Assembly: GCF_002423035.1 (NCBI RefSeq) | Contig: NZ_DIUM01000003.1 | Coordinates: 1,310 to 65,309 of the forward strand | From: Thiocapsa sp. UBA6158 | Lineage (GTDB): Bacteria > Pseudomonadota > Gammaproteobacteria > Chromatiales > Chromatiaceae | Direction: 5' to 3' | Length of the DNA stretch: 64,000 nt | The notes under the pieces: model-generated | The model's input: the letters and a program-made list of their open reading frames with translations, nothing else | Told to the model about the DNA's origin: nothing | Databases searched by the model: none | Position numbers and translations under genes: made by a program | Shown: positions 15,155 through 23,089 of the stretch, one piece after another | How positions within the stretch are numbered: position 1 is the stretch's first letter | How the letters are laid out: each line of letters begins with the position of its first letter

Positions 15155-16884
15155 AGGAGCTGTTGCGTCTTTGGGGTCTGTTTCGGCCCTATCGCGGCTG
15201 GATGATCGCCGGCACCCTGATCGCTCTCCTGACCCTGATCGCCAACGTCGCGCTCATGGCCTTGGCGGGCTGGTTCATCACCGCCATGGCCGTGGCAGGT
15301 GTCGCCGGAGTCGCCATCAACTACTTCGCGCCCGCCGCCTTGATCCGCCTGAGCGCCGTCATGCGCACCGCCGGCCGCTACGCGGAACGCCTGGTCAACC
15401 ACGAGGCCACCTTCCGGTTGATCGCCGAGCTGCGGGTCTGGTTCTACCGCCATCTCGAGCCGCTGGCCCCCGCGCGTCTGCAGCAGTATCACAGCGGCGA
15501 CCTGCTGAGCCGCATCCGTGCCGACATCGACGCCTTGGACAATCTCTATGTTCGCGTGCTGGTGCCGGTGGCGGTCGCCGCCATCAGCGCTGTGCTCTTC
15601 TTCGTCTTCCTGCTGCTGCACGACCCGCTGCTGGCGCTCTCCGGGCTCGCCTTCCTGCTGATCGCCGGTGTCGCCTTGCCCGTCTGGTCGCAAGGGCGCG
15701 GTCAGGCCCCGGGGCGTCGGCTCGCCGAGGACGAGGCCGAGCTGCGTGCGGCCGTCATCGACGGGGTTCAGGGCATGGCCGAGCTGACGATCTACGGGGC
15801 CAACGCGCGCCAAGCCGAGCGTATCGACGGCCTGGGTCGGCGCCTGATCGCCGATCAAGCCCGCTTGAGCAGCGATCACGGCGTCACCCAGGCGGCGGTC
15901 GGTCTGAGCGCGAGCCTGAGCCTCTGGGTGCTGCTCTGGCTGGGCATCCCCATGGTGCACGAGGGTACCCTGATGCCCCCGCAGCTGGCCATGCTCGCAC
16001 TCTTCACGCTTGCGAGCTTCGAGGCCGTCGCCCCCTTGCCCCAGGCCTTCCAACTTCTCGGGCGGACGCTGGCCGCGGCGCGGCGGATCTTCGCCATCGT
16101 CGATACGGATCCGCCCGTCGTCGAGCCGACCGCACCCTCGCCCCGACCGGAGCGTTTCGACATCCGCTTCAGCGGTGTCGGGTTCAGCTATCCGGGTGCG
16201 GCGACGCCCGCCGTCGCCGACATCGATCTCGATGTCCCGCAGGGCACCCGTGCCGCAGTCGTCGGCGCCACCGGTTCGGGCAAGAGCACGCTCTTCAACC
16301 TGCTGCTGCGCTTCTGGGAGCCGGACGCCGGCGACATCAGCATCGGCGGTCACTCCATCACGACCTTCCGCGGCGACGACCTGCGCAGCCATATCGCGGT
16401 GGTCAGCCAGCAAACCTATCTCTTCGACACCACCATCCGCGAGAATCTGCAGATCGCCGCGCCCGAGGCCACGCAGGAGGCGATCGAGGCGGCCTGCCGC
16501 GTCGCCCAGATCCACGACTTCATCAGCGCGCTGCCCGACGGCTACGGCACCTGGGTGGGTGAGACCGGGGTGCGTCTCTCCGGCGGACAGGCGCGACGCA
16601 TCGCCGTTGCCCGCGCACTGCTCAAGGATGCCCCCATCCTGCTGCTGGACGAACCCACCGAGGGCCTCGATGCCGAGACCGAGCGCAGCCTCATGCAGGC
16701 GCTCGATCGGCTCATGGTCGGACGCACCGTGCTGCTCATCACCCACCGTCCCGCCGGGCTGGACTGGGTCGACCGCGTTCTCGTCCTCGACAACGGGCGC
16801 GAGGTTGCGCGCGGCGATTCCAAGGTCATCCCGGAAGCCACGCAAGGGGCCTTGCTGCGAGACGTCGCGGGCGCGGTGGCGTAA
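15151..16884 (+). CDS. cydC: Thiol reductant ABC exporter subunit CydC
   Basis: This is the 577-residue partner of CydD. The membrane domain begins LLRLWGLFRPYRGWMIAGTL. The ATPase domain has Walker A GATGSGKS, signature LSGGQARR and Walker B LLLDEPTEGLD, with an H-loop histidine (LLITHR). It completes the heterodimeric exporter that sets periplasmic thiol redox state for cytochrome maturation. This fits the cbb3 oxidase, diheme peroxidase and diheme cytochrome in the same window. The start ATG 15151 lies in the cydD stop (ATGA). Confidence 0.92.
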   Translation: MKELLRLWGLFRPYRGWMIAGTLIALLTLIANVALMALAGWFITAMAVAGVAGVAINYFAPAALIRLSAVMRTAGRYAERLVNHEATFRLIAELRVWFYRHLEPLAPARLQQYHSGDLLSRIRADIDALDNLYVRVLVPVAVAAISAVLFFVFLLLHDPLLALSGLAFLLIAGVALPVWSQGRGQAPGRRLAEDEAELRAAVIDGVQGMAELTIYGANARQAERIDGLGRRLIADQARLSSDHGVTQAAVGLSASLSLWVLLWLGIPMVHEGTLMPPQLAMLALFTLASFEAVAPLPQAFQLLGRTLAAARRIFAIVDTDPPVVEPTAPSPRPERFDIRFSGVGFSYPGAATPAVADIDLDVPQGTRAAVVGATGSGKSTLFNLLLRFWEPDAGDISIGGHSITTFRGDDLRSHIAVVSQQTYLFDTTIRENLQIAAPEATQEAIEAACRVAQIHDFISALPDGYGTWVGETGVRLSGGQARRIAVARALLKDAPILLLDEPTEGLDAETERSLMQALDRLMVGRTVLLITHRPAGLDWVDRVLVLDNGREVARGDSKVIPEATQGALLRDVAGAVA

Positions 16885-17013
16885 GCTGGCGGTGAGCAAG
16901 CACATCCCGGCACAGGACAATCCTACCCAACCCGCGGCGCTTCTTCACATCGGTCTCGACGACGATCTGCAGGGCGAGCTGGCCCGTTGCCGGGAGGGCA
17001 GGACAGCCGTCGC

Positions 17014-17154
17014 GTGGAAGGGTTTCGGCGCACGGAGGCGGGGGATTGGCGCCACGAGATCATCGAGGATGGCGACCTGACCTTCACCTGCGGTGACCTC
17101 CGGGTGCGCCTGTCCGTGGCCGATCTTTGCGAAGATGTCGTACTCGAAGGTTGA
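17014..17154 (+). pseudogene. Possible C-terminal remnant of an Uma2-family endonuclease gene
   Basis: A 46-codon frame without a convincing start reads VEGFRRTEAGDWRHEIIEDG and ends RLSVADLCEDVVLEG-stop. This resembles the last 45 residues of Uma2/DUF820 proteins, which end in a V..YRR...GRW segment followed by L..IYEDVE. The rest of the gene is absent; cydC ends 130 bases upstream. The similarity is recognised by eye and is short, so the call is tentative. Confidence 0.35.
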
Positions 17155-17180
17155 AGGCGCCCTGGTCCTCGGGGATGTCC

Positions 17181-17208
17181 TTGACATGCCGATGCCCGTG
17201 GCTGTTAA
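17181..17208 (+). promoter_or_regulatory. Candidate sigma-70 promoter for the peroxiredoxin gene
   Basis: A perfect -35 hexamer TTGACA (17181-17186) is followed after 16 bases by GTTAAT (17203-17208), or after 17 bases by TTAATT. The spot is AT-rich relative to its surroundings and lies 36 bases before the peroxiredoxin start. The Shine-Dalgarno AGGAGGG sits at 17234-17240. Confidence 0.5.
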
Positions 17209-17243
17209 TTGATTCGCAGGACTACGAACAACCAGGAGGGACT

Positions 17244-17963
17244 ATGAGCGAAGAAGAAGCCGTTAGCTGTGCTCGCGTGTCGAGCTCCGTTGCCGGCGAC
17301 CCCTCGTCGGAAACCGCCGCGCCGGCAGAATCGAGCGGCAAACAAGAGGTAACCGTCATGAGTGTGCGCGTGGGGCAGAAGGCCCCTGATTTTACTGCAC
17401 CGGCCTACCGCAAGGGCGGATTCACCAGCCTGAAGCTGTCGGACTTCTCCGGCAAGTGGGTGATGCTCTGTTTCTATCCCGGTGATTTCACATTTGTCTG
17501 AGCAACTGAAGTGTCGGCGGTCGCCGCGAATTATCAGAAGCTGCAGGATCTCGGTGTTGAAGTCATCTCGGTCAGCGTGGACAGCCACTTCGTCCACAAG
17601 ATCTGGAACGACGAGGAATTGAGCAAGATGGTGGAAGGCGGTGTGCCCTTCCACATGGTTGCGGATCAAGCGGGGAATGTCGGTCGCGCCTACGGCTGCT
17701 GGGACGAGAGCCAGGGTGTCGAGCTGCGCGGGCGTTTCATCATCGATCCCGATGGTGTGATCCAGGCGATGGAGGTGATGACGCCGCCGGTCGGGCGCAA
17801 GCTCGCCGAGACGATTCGGCAGATTCAGGCCTTCCAGCACGTGCGCGCCACCGGCGGGAAAGAAGCCTGTCCCGCCGGCTGGGAGCCGGGCAAGCCGACC
17901 CTCACGCCCGGCCCGGATCTGGTCGGAAACGTCTGGAAGGTGTGGAACCCGTCCATGGAATAG
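17244..17963 (+). CDS. Selenocysteine-containing 2-Cys-type peroxiredoxin (in-frame UGA recoded)
   Basis: This is a 239-residue AhpC/Prx1-type peroxiredoxin if the TGA at 17499-17501 is read as Sec86. The upstream half ends CFYPGDFTFV and the downstream half, in the same frame, opens ATEVSAVAANYQKLQDLGVE. In family members this junction reads DFTFV-C-PTE, so UGA sits exactly at the peroxidatic cysteine. The resolving cysteine is Cys209 in KEACPAGW, 123 residues later, the normal spacing. The protein would reduce peroxides using a selenol. ATG 17244 has a strong AGGAGGG; an internal ATG at 17359 gives the shorter classical N-terminus. A hairpin follows the UGA, and selA, selB, tRNA-Sec and selD lie downstream. 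A nonsense mutation is unlikely, because both halves are intact and the decoding genes are adjacent. Confidence 0.93.
17502..17540 (+). promoter_or_regulatory. Candidate bacterial SECIS hairpin
   Basis: Directly after the UGA codon the mRNA can fold with an upper stem CGGC (17515-17518) with GCCG (17523-17526), a GGUC apical loop, and a lower stem CUGA (17506-17509) with UCAG (17534-17537) around an internal loop. The loop guanines lie about 20 bases after the UGA, within the window used by SelB-binding hairpins. E. coli fdhF uses a loop that also contains GGUC. The folding was done by eye only. Confidence 0.5.
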
Positions 17964-17988
17964 CCGGCTTGCATGGGCCGGCTGGTCG

Positions 17989-18014
17989 AAACCCCGCCCG
18001 GTGGCGGGGTTTTT
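17989..18014 (+). terminator. Intrinsic terminator after the peroxiredoxin gene
   Basis: The 9-base stem AACCCCGCC / GGCGGGGTT with a CGGT loop is followed by a run of T, 26 bases after the stop codon. It separates the peroxiredoxin transcript from selA. Confidence 0.85.
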
Positions 18015-18046
18015 GTTGGAGCGACAAATGTTAAAATTTTTGAGTA

Positions 18047-18136
18047 GCTTAAACCGCGCCGGCTCCAACGGTCGTCAAGTCTGCCGAGACCGATCCCATC
18101 CAAAAACATCGCATACCGCCTCGGGCGCGGTTTAGG
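18047..18136 (-). repeat. Dispersed intergenic element with terminal inverted repeats, copy B
   Basis: This is the reverse-oriented relative of 6102-6190. The ends TTAAACCGCGCC (18049-18060) and GGCGCGGTTTAG (18124-18135) are inverted repeats. The core CCAAAAACATCGCATACCGC (18100-18119) is identical to copy A over 20 bases. The element abuts the selA ATG at 18137, so it supplies the whole 5' leader, including any ribosome binding site, of selA. An AT-rich patch just before it (18027-18046) could hold the promoter. Confidence 0.6.
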
Positions 18137-19543
18137 ATGAATCCACTTTCGAACCTTCCCTCAGTCAGTCGCCTGCTCGCGGATGCGCAGATCCTCGCCC
18201 TGGTCGATCGCCACGGGCTTGCGGTGATTACGCGACTCGTGCGCGAGACGTTGGCCGAGGCCCGCGATGCCGCGCGCGCCGGTACGCCCGTGCCCGACGT
18301 CGCGACCCTGATCGCCCGGGTCGATGTCGACGCCGCGACGCTCGCACGACCGAATCTGCGACCCGTCTTTAACCTCACCGGCACGGTGCTGCATACCAAC
18401 CTCGGCCGTGCATGCCTGCCGGAGGAGGCCGTCACCGCGCTGGTCTCGGCCGCCCGCGGGCCCTGCGCACTTGAGTACGCGCTCGCCGACGGCGGACGCG
18501 GCGATCGAGACGACATCGTCGAGGAGCTGCTGTGCGAGCTCACGGGTGCGGAGGCTGCGACAGTGGTCAACAACAATGCCGCCGCCGTCTTTCTGCTGCT
18601 CAATACGCTGGCGCGAAAGAAGAAGGTTGTCGTTTCCCGCGGCGAGCTGATCGAGATCGGCGGCGCCTTTCGCATCCCCGATATCATGGAGCGCGCCGGT
18701 GCAAAGCTGGTCGAGGTCGGGACCACCAATCGCACCCATCTGGCCGACTTTGCCGGTGCCATCGGCGCACGCACCGCCATGCTGATGAAGGTCCACACCA
18801 GCAACTTCGCGATCCAGGGCTTCACCCACGCCGTGCCGGAGCGCGAGCTGGCCGCGCTGGCCCACGCGCACGGCCTGCCCTTCGTCGTCGATCTCGGCTC
18901 GGGCACCCTGACCGAACTCGAACGCTGGGGACTACCGCACGAGCCGACACCCCGCGACTGTCTCGGCGCGGGCGCCGACCTGGTGACCTTCTCGGGCGAC
19001 AAGCTGCTCGGCGGCCCCCAGGCCGGTCTGCTGGTCGGGCGCAGGGATCTGATCGACGCGATCAAGACAAACCCGCTCAAGCGAGCACTGCGGGTCGGCA
19101 AGATCACCCTGGCCGCGCTCGAAGCCGTGCTGCGTCTGTACCGCGACCCCGATCGTCTCCAGGACCGCTTGACGACCCTACAGCTCCTGACCCGCCCGGA
19201 GGCGGACATCCGGGCCGCGGCCGAACGTCTGCTGAACCACTTGCGTGCGTCCCTCGTCGCACTGCCGGTGACCCTGGACATCGTCCCGCTTAAGTCGCAG
19301 ATCGGCTCCGGCTCGCTGCCGGTCGATCGCCTGCCCTCATGCGGATTCGCCATCCGCCCGCACGGCAAGAAGGGCGGCGTGCTTCATCGCATCGAGGCCG
19401 CGCTGCGCGGCCTGCCTCGCCCGGTCATCGGCCGCATCGAGGACGGCGCGCTGCTGCTCGACCTGCGCTGTCTGGCACCTGCGGATGAACCCGAGCTGAT
19501 GGCCCAGCTTCCGACACTGAGCGGAGTGCTCGCCGCATGCTGA
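18137..19543 (+). CDS. selA: L-seryl-tRNA(Sec) selenium transferase
   Basis: This 468-residue PLP enzyme converts seryl-tRNA(Sec) to selenocysteyl-tRNA(Sec) using selenophosphate. It shows the family opening RPVFNLTGTVLHTNLGRA (residues about 75-92), EYALADGGRGDRD, VVNNNAAAVFL and the PLP-lysine motif FSGDKLLGGPQAG with Lys289 (E. coli Lys295). The length matches the family (463 in E. coli). Start ATG 18137 directly follows the dispersed element. Its 3' end overlaps selB by 7 bases, so selA and selB are coupled, as in many Sec-using bacteria. Confidence 0.96.
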   Translation: MNPLSNLPSVSRLLADAQILALVDRHGLAVITRLVRETLAEARDAARAGTPVPDVATLIARVDVDAATLARPNLRPVFNLTGTVLHTNLGRACLPEEAVTALVSAARGPCALEYALADGGRGDRDDIVEELLCELTGAEAATVVNNNAAAVFLLLNTLARKKKVVVSRGELIEIGGAFRIPDIMERAGAKLVEVGTTNRTHLADFAGAIGARTAMLMKVHTSNFAIQGFTHAVPERELAALAHAHGLPFVVDLGSGTLTELERWGLPHEPTPRDCLGAGADLVTFSGDKLLGGPQAGLLVGRRDLIDAIKTNPLKRALRVGKITLAALEAVLRLYRDPDRLQDRLTTLQLLTRPEADIRAAAERLLNHLRASLVALPVTLDIVPLKSQIGSGSLPVDRLPSCGFAIRPHGKKGGVLHRIEAALRGLPRPVIGRIEDGALLLDLRCLAPADEPELMAQLPTLSGVLAAC

Positions 19544-21465
19544 TCGGGACCGCCGGACATATCGACCACGGCAAGACCACGCTGGTCAAGGCGCTCACCG
19601 GCGTGGATGCCGATCGGCTGCCGCAGGAGAAGGCGCGCGGCATGACGCTGGATCTGGGTTACGCCTACAGCCTGCTCGCCGACGGCGGGGTGCTCGGCTT
19701 CGTCGATGTGCCGGGGCATGAAAAACTCATCCACAACATGCTTGCCGGCGCCACCGCGATCGACCTGGTGTTGTTGGTCGTCGCTGCCGACGACGGACCC
19801 ATGCCCCAGACCCGCGAGCACCTCGAGATGCTCGATCTGCTCGGCATGACCCGGGGTGCGGTCGCACTGACCAAGACCGATGCGGTTGCGCCCGAACGGC
19901 TCGACATGGCTCGCGCGGAGGTGGCCGAACTCTTGGTGGGCACGGGACTCGCCGGCAGCCCGGTGTTTGCGCTCTCGGGTCGCACCGGAGAGGGCGTAGA
20001 CGCCCTGCGTGCGCATCTGGAGACGACTGCAGCCAACTTCGTTCGGCCCCCGTCGGGAGGCGGTTTCCGTCTGGCCATCGATCGCGCCTTTTCGCTCACG
20101 GGCGTCGGGACGGTCGTCACCGGCACCGCGCATACCGGGGCCATCGGCGTGGGCGAGACGGTCACGCTCGCCCCGCCTGGTCTGAAGGCGCGCGTGCGCG
20201 GTCTGCATATGCAGGACCGCCCCGCCGCGCGCGGCCAGGCCGGAGACCGCTGCGCACTGGCGCTCAAAGGCGACTTCGAGAAGAAGGATATCGCGCGCGG
20301 CATGTGGCTGGTCGACCCGAGCCTCGCCGTTGCGCTGAACCGCTTTCACGGCGAGCTGCGCGTGCCGGCCGGACGGGCGCCCTTGCGGCATATGCAGTCC
20401 GTCCATGTGCATCTGGGGACCGAAGACATCGTCGGGCGGGTTGCACTGCTCGATTGCAGGGAGGTGGGCGCGGGCGAGCGGGCCCTGGCGGAGATCCTGC
20501 TGGAGCGCGACACCCTGGCCCTGCGGGGCGACCGCTTCGTGCTGCGCGACGCGGGCGCGCAGCGCACCGTTGCAGGGGGCAGGGTGCTCGACATCTTCCC
20601 GCCCACACGCCACAAGCGCACGCCCGAGCGCCTGGACCTGCTCGATCGCCTGCGGAACGACGATCCGGCCGTCGCCCTCGCCTTCCTCGCCGATCAGGCC
20701 GCGAACGGGATCGACCTCTCGCGCTTCGCACTCGCCTGGAACCTCGGCGAGGCGGAGTTTGACGCACTCCAGCGCCATCACGGCCTGCGCGTGAGTCGCG
20801 ACGGCGATACCCTGCTCGGCATCGCCCCGGCGGCCTGGACCGGACTCCGGGACAGGCTGATCGATGCCCTGACGCAGGAGCATGCACGCGCCCCCGACAT
20901 GATCGGTGTCGAGCGCGAGCGGTTGCGCCGCATGACCTCGGTCAAGCTCGCTCGTCCCTTGTTCGATGCGCTCTGCGCCGAGCTGATGGCCGCGGGGGAG
21001 ATCGCGCAGACGCGGACCTGGCTGCACCTGCCGGATCATCGCGCCAGCGTGACCGAAAGCGATCGCCTCCTGTTCGCCGAGCTCAGAACCTTGCTGGATG
21101 CCCGGCCCTACAATCCGCCGCGGGTGCGCGATGTCGCCGACGCAACCGGGACGCCGGAGCATCAGGTACGACGACTCTTCAAACGACTCGCCCGAGCCGG
21201 CGAGCTGTATCCCGTCGCCCACGATCACTATTTCACCGCCGACGCCGTCGCCGAGCTGGCCGATATCGTGCGACGACTCGCCGAGGAGCAGGATGCGGTG
21301 CGGGTCGCGCCGTTTCGCGACGCCATCTACCCTGCCGGCGAGGGGGGCCGAAAGGTAGCCGTTCAGATCCTCGAATTCTTCGACCGCATTGGCTACACTC
21401 GCCGGGTCCGCGACGAGCACCTTCTGCGGTCCGACAGCGCGGCCCGGCAGTGGGCCGACCGATGA
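19537..21465 (+). CDS. selB: Selenocysteine-specific translation elongation factor SelB
   Basis: This 642-residue GTPase delivers Sec-tRNA(Sec) to UGA codons marked by a SECIS hairpin. The G domain begins MLIGTAGHIDHGKTTLVKAL, with DVPGHEKLIHNML and TKTD motifs. The C-terminal third is made of winged-helix domains (for example RVRDVADATGTPEHQVRRLF) that bind the SECIS RNA. The length is near that of E. coli SelB (614). The start overlaps selA. The tRNA-Sec gene begins 11 bases after the stop codon. Confidence 0.96.
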   Translation: MLIGTAGHIDHGKTTLVKALTGVDADRLPQEKARGMTLDLGYAYSLLADGGVLGFVDVPGHEKLIHNMLAGATAIDLVLLVVAADDGPMPQTREHLEMLDLLGMTRGAVALTKTDAVAPERLDMARAEVAELLVGTGLAGSPVFALSGRTGEGVDALRAHLETTAANFVRPPSGGGFRLAIDRAFSLTGVGTVVTGTAHTGAIGVGETVTLAPPGLKARVRGLHMQDRPAARGQAGDRCALALKGDFEKKDIARGMWLVDPSLAVALNRFHGELRVPAGRAPLRHMQSVHVHLGTEDIVGRVALLDCREVGAGERALAEILLERDTLALRGDRFVLRDAGAQRTVAGGRVLDIFPPTRHKRTPERLDLLDRLRNDDPAVALAFLADQAANGIDLSRFALAWNLGEAEFDALQRHHGLRVSRDGDTLLGIAPAAWTGLRDRLIDALTQEHARAPDMIGVERERLRRMTSVKLARPLFDALCAELMAAGEIAQTRTWLHLPDHRASVTESDRLLFAELRTLLDARPYNPPRVRDVADATGTPEHQVRRLFKRLARAGELYPVAHDHYFTADAVAELADIVRRLAEEQDAVRVAPFRDAIYPAGEGGRKVAVQILEFFDRIGYTRRVRDEHLLRSDSAARQWADR

Positions 21466-21476
21466 TGATTGTGTTT

Positions 21477-21572
21477 GGAAGAGATCGTTCCCCGGTGGGG
21501 CGCCCGGTCTTCAAAACCGGGAGGGGCGGCCATGCGGTCCCTGGTAGGTTCGACTCCTGCTCTCTTCCGCCA
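21477..21572 (+). tRNA. selC: tRNA-Sec (anticodon TCA)
   Basis: This is a 96-base tRNA with features specific to tRNA-Sec: an 8-base acceptor stem (GGAAGAGA paired with TCTCTTCC), anticodon TCA at 21511-21513 in the loop CTTCAAA between CCCGGT and ACCGGG, a long variable arm, a T loop TTCGACT and an encoded GCCA end. It reads UGA as selenocysteine. Its placement between selB and selD, in the same orientation, makes it part of the selenium locus. Confidence 0.95.
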
Positions 21573-21724
21573 ACCCCTTCCCGACCCTTTCGTACCCCCG
21601 CCGAGCCCTCTCCAATCAAGCGTGTGGTCTCGCGGGAACACGACGCACGTGCTTCGTTGGCGCCCCCTTCACGACCACCGACGGCGCTGATTCCCGAGCG
21701 TCTCAACGACACCGGAGCACCTCG

Positions 21725-22789
21725 ATGAAGACCCTGGACGATATCGCCCAAGCCCACATCCGTCTGACCGAGTACAGTCACGGCTCCGGATGCGGCTGCA
21801 AGATCGCGCCGAAACTCCTCGACGACATCCTCAAGAGCGCGGCCATCATGCCGCCGGACGCCCGGCTGCTGGTGGGTTACGGCTCCAGAGACGATGCCGC
21901 CGTGTATGATCTGGGCAACGGGACGGCGGTCATCTCCACGACGGACTTTTTCATGCCCATCGTGGATGACCCCTTCGAGTTCGGACGGATCGCGGCCACC
22001 AACGCCATCAGCGACATCTACGCCATGGGCGGTCGCCCTCTCATGGCCATCTCCATCTTCGGCTGGCCGATCGACAAGCTCGGGCCCGATATCGCGCGTT
22101 CGGTGATCGACGGTGGCCGCAAGGCTTGTCTGGATGCGGGTATCCCGCTGGCCGGGGGGCATTCCATCGATGCGCCCGAGCCCATCTTCGGGTTGGCGGT
22201 GACCGGCATTGTCGAGACCGCGCATCTCGTGCGCAACGACACGGCCGAACCAGGCTGCCGGCTGTATCTCACCAAACCCATCGGCATCGGCATCCTGACG
22301 ACGGCCCAGAAACAGAAGAAGCTCCTCCCCGAGCACGCTAGACTGGCGCCGGACACCATGTGCCGGCTCAACAGAATCGGCGCCGAACTCGGCACCCTGG
22401 CCGGCGTTAAGGCCATGACCGACGTGACCGGATTCGGCCTGCTCGGGCATCTGCTGGAGATGTGTGAGGGCAGCGGGGTCGGCGCCCGGCTCGACTACGA
22501 CGCCGTGCCCAAGCTCCCGCATATCGCGCTGTATCTCGAGCAGGGCTGCTCGCCGGGAGGCGCCCAACGCAACTTCGACAGCTACGGACATCACGTCGGC
22601 GAGCTATCCGAGAGCCGAAGGAAGATCCTCTGCGATCCCCAGACCTCGGGAGGGCTGCTGATCGCCGTCGCACCGCACGCGGATGCGCAAGCGCAGCTCA
22701 AGGCAATGAGTAGCGCGTTTGGACTCGATCTCAGACCCATCGGCACCCTGACCGAGTGGAGCGGAGGTCCTCTGGTCGAGGTCGTTTAG
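21725..22789 (+). CDS. selD: Selenide, water dikinase (selenophosphate synthetase)
   Basis: This 354-residue enzyme makes selenophosphate from selenide and ATP. The N-terminal catalytic segment is HGSGCGCK with Cys23 and Lys26 (E. coli Cys17/Lys20), so this copy uses cysteine rather than selenocysteine. Other hallmarks are STTDFFMPIVDDPFEFGRIA, NAISDIYAMGG and TDVTGFGLLGHLLEM. It lies 152 bases after tRNA-Sec. It supplies selenium for the peroxiredoxin, and for tRNA selenouridine if mnmH/selU exists elsewhere. Confidence 0.96.
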   Translation: MKTLDDIAQAHIRLTEYSHGSGCGCKIAPKLLDDILKSAAIMPPDARLLVGYGSRDDAAVYDLGNGTAVISTTDFFMPIVDDPFEFGRIAATNAISDIYAMGGRPLMAISIFGWPIDKLGPDIARSVIDGGRKACLDAGIPLAGGHSIDAPEPIFGLAVTGIVETAHLVRNDTAEPGCRLYLTKPIGIGILTTAQKQKKLLPEHARLAPDTMCRLNRIGAELGTLAGVKAMTDVTGFGLLGHLLEMCEGSGVGARLDYDAVPKLPHIALYLEQGCSPGGAQRNFDSYGHHVGELSESRRKILCDPQTSGGLLIAVAPHADAQAQLKAMSSAFGLDLRPIGTLTEWSGGPLVEVV

Positions 22790-23089
22790 GTGCGGACTTC
22801 CTTATCGTCAATGGGCTAGGTGGCTGTCGCCGAAGAGCGAGATGAGCGGCGAGGTGTCCCTAGGATGTCCTCAGGGACATCAGGATCGCCAGGATGACGA
22901 TCGGGATGCCGGCAGCCCATGCCTCGGCCACTAAGAACACCGGCTGGCGGGTCTTCTTGCCGCCCCGCGCGAGCCCGGTCCGGAAGGGCCTTATCGGCGC
23001 CCCGGTGCGGAACGGAGCCGGCCGGATGGGCTACAATGGAAAAACTGACCGTAGCAACCGCCGTCCAGCCAGTGCCGCCCAGTTTCCTG
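22790..23089. other. Intergenic stretch after selD, no clear gene
   Basis: The 300 bases between selD and the diheme cytochrome hold no convincing gene. A hairpin GATGTCC/GGACATC lies at 22865-22879. On the minus strand a short start-less frame between about 22860 and 23030 reads a basic segment followed by a hydrophobic run (AAGIPIVILAILMSLRTS-stop). This could be the tail of a lost membrane protein or chance. Confidence 0.3.

Noticed and set aside
17499..17501. Premature stop making the peroxiredoxin a pseudogene
   Set aside because: The stop lies exactly on the catalytic position, the downstream frame is intact with the resolving cysteine, and all Sec decoding genes are adjacent.
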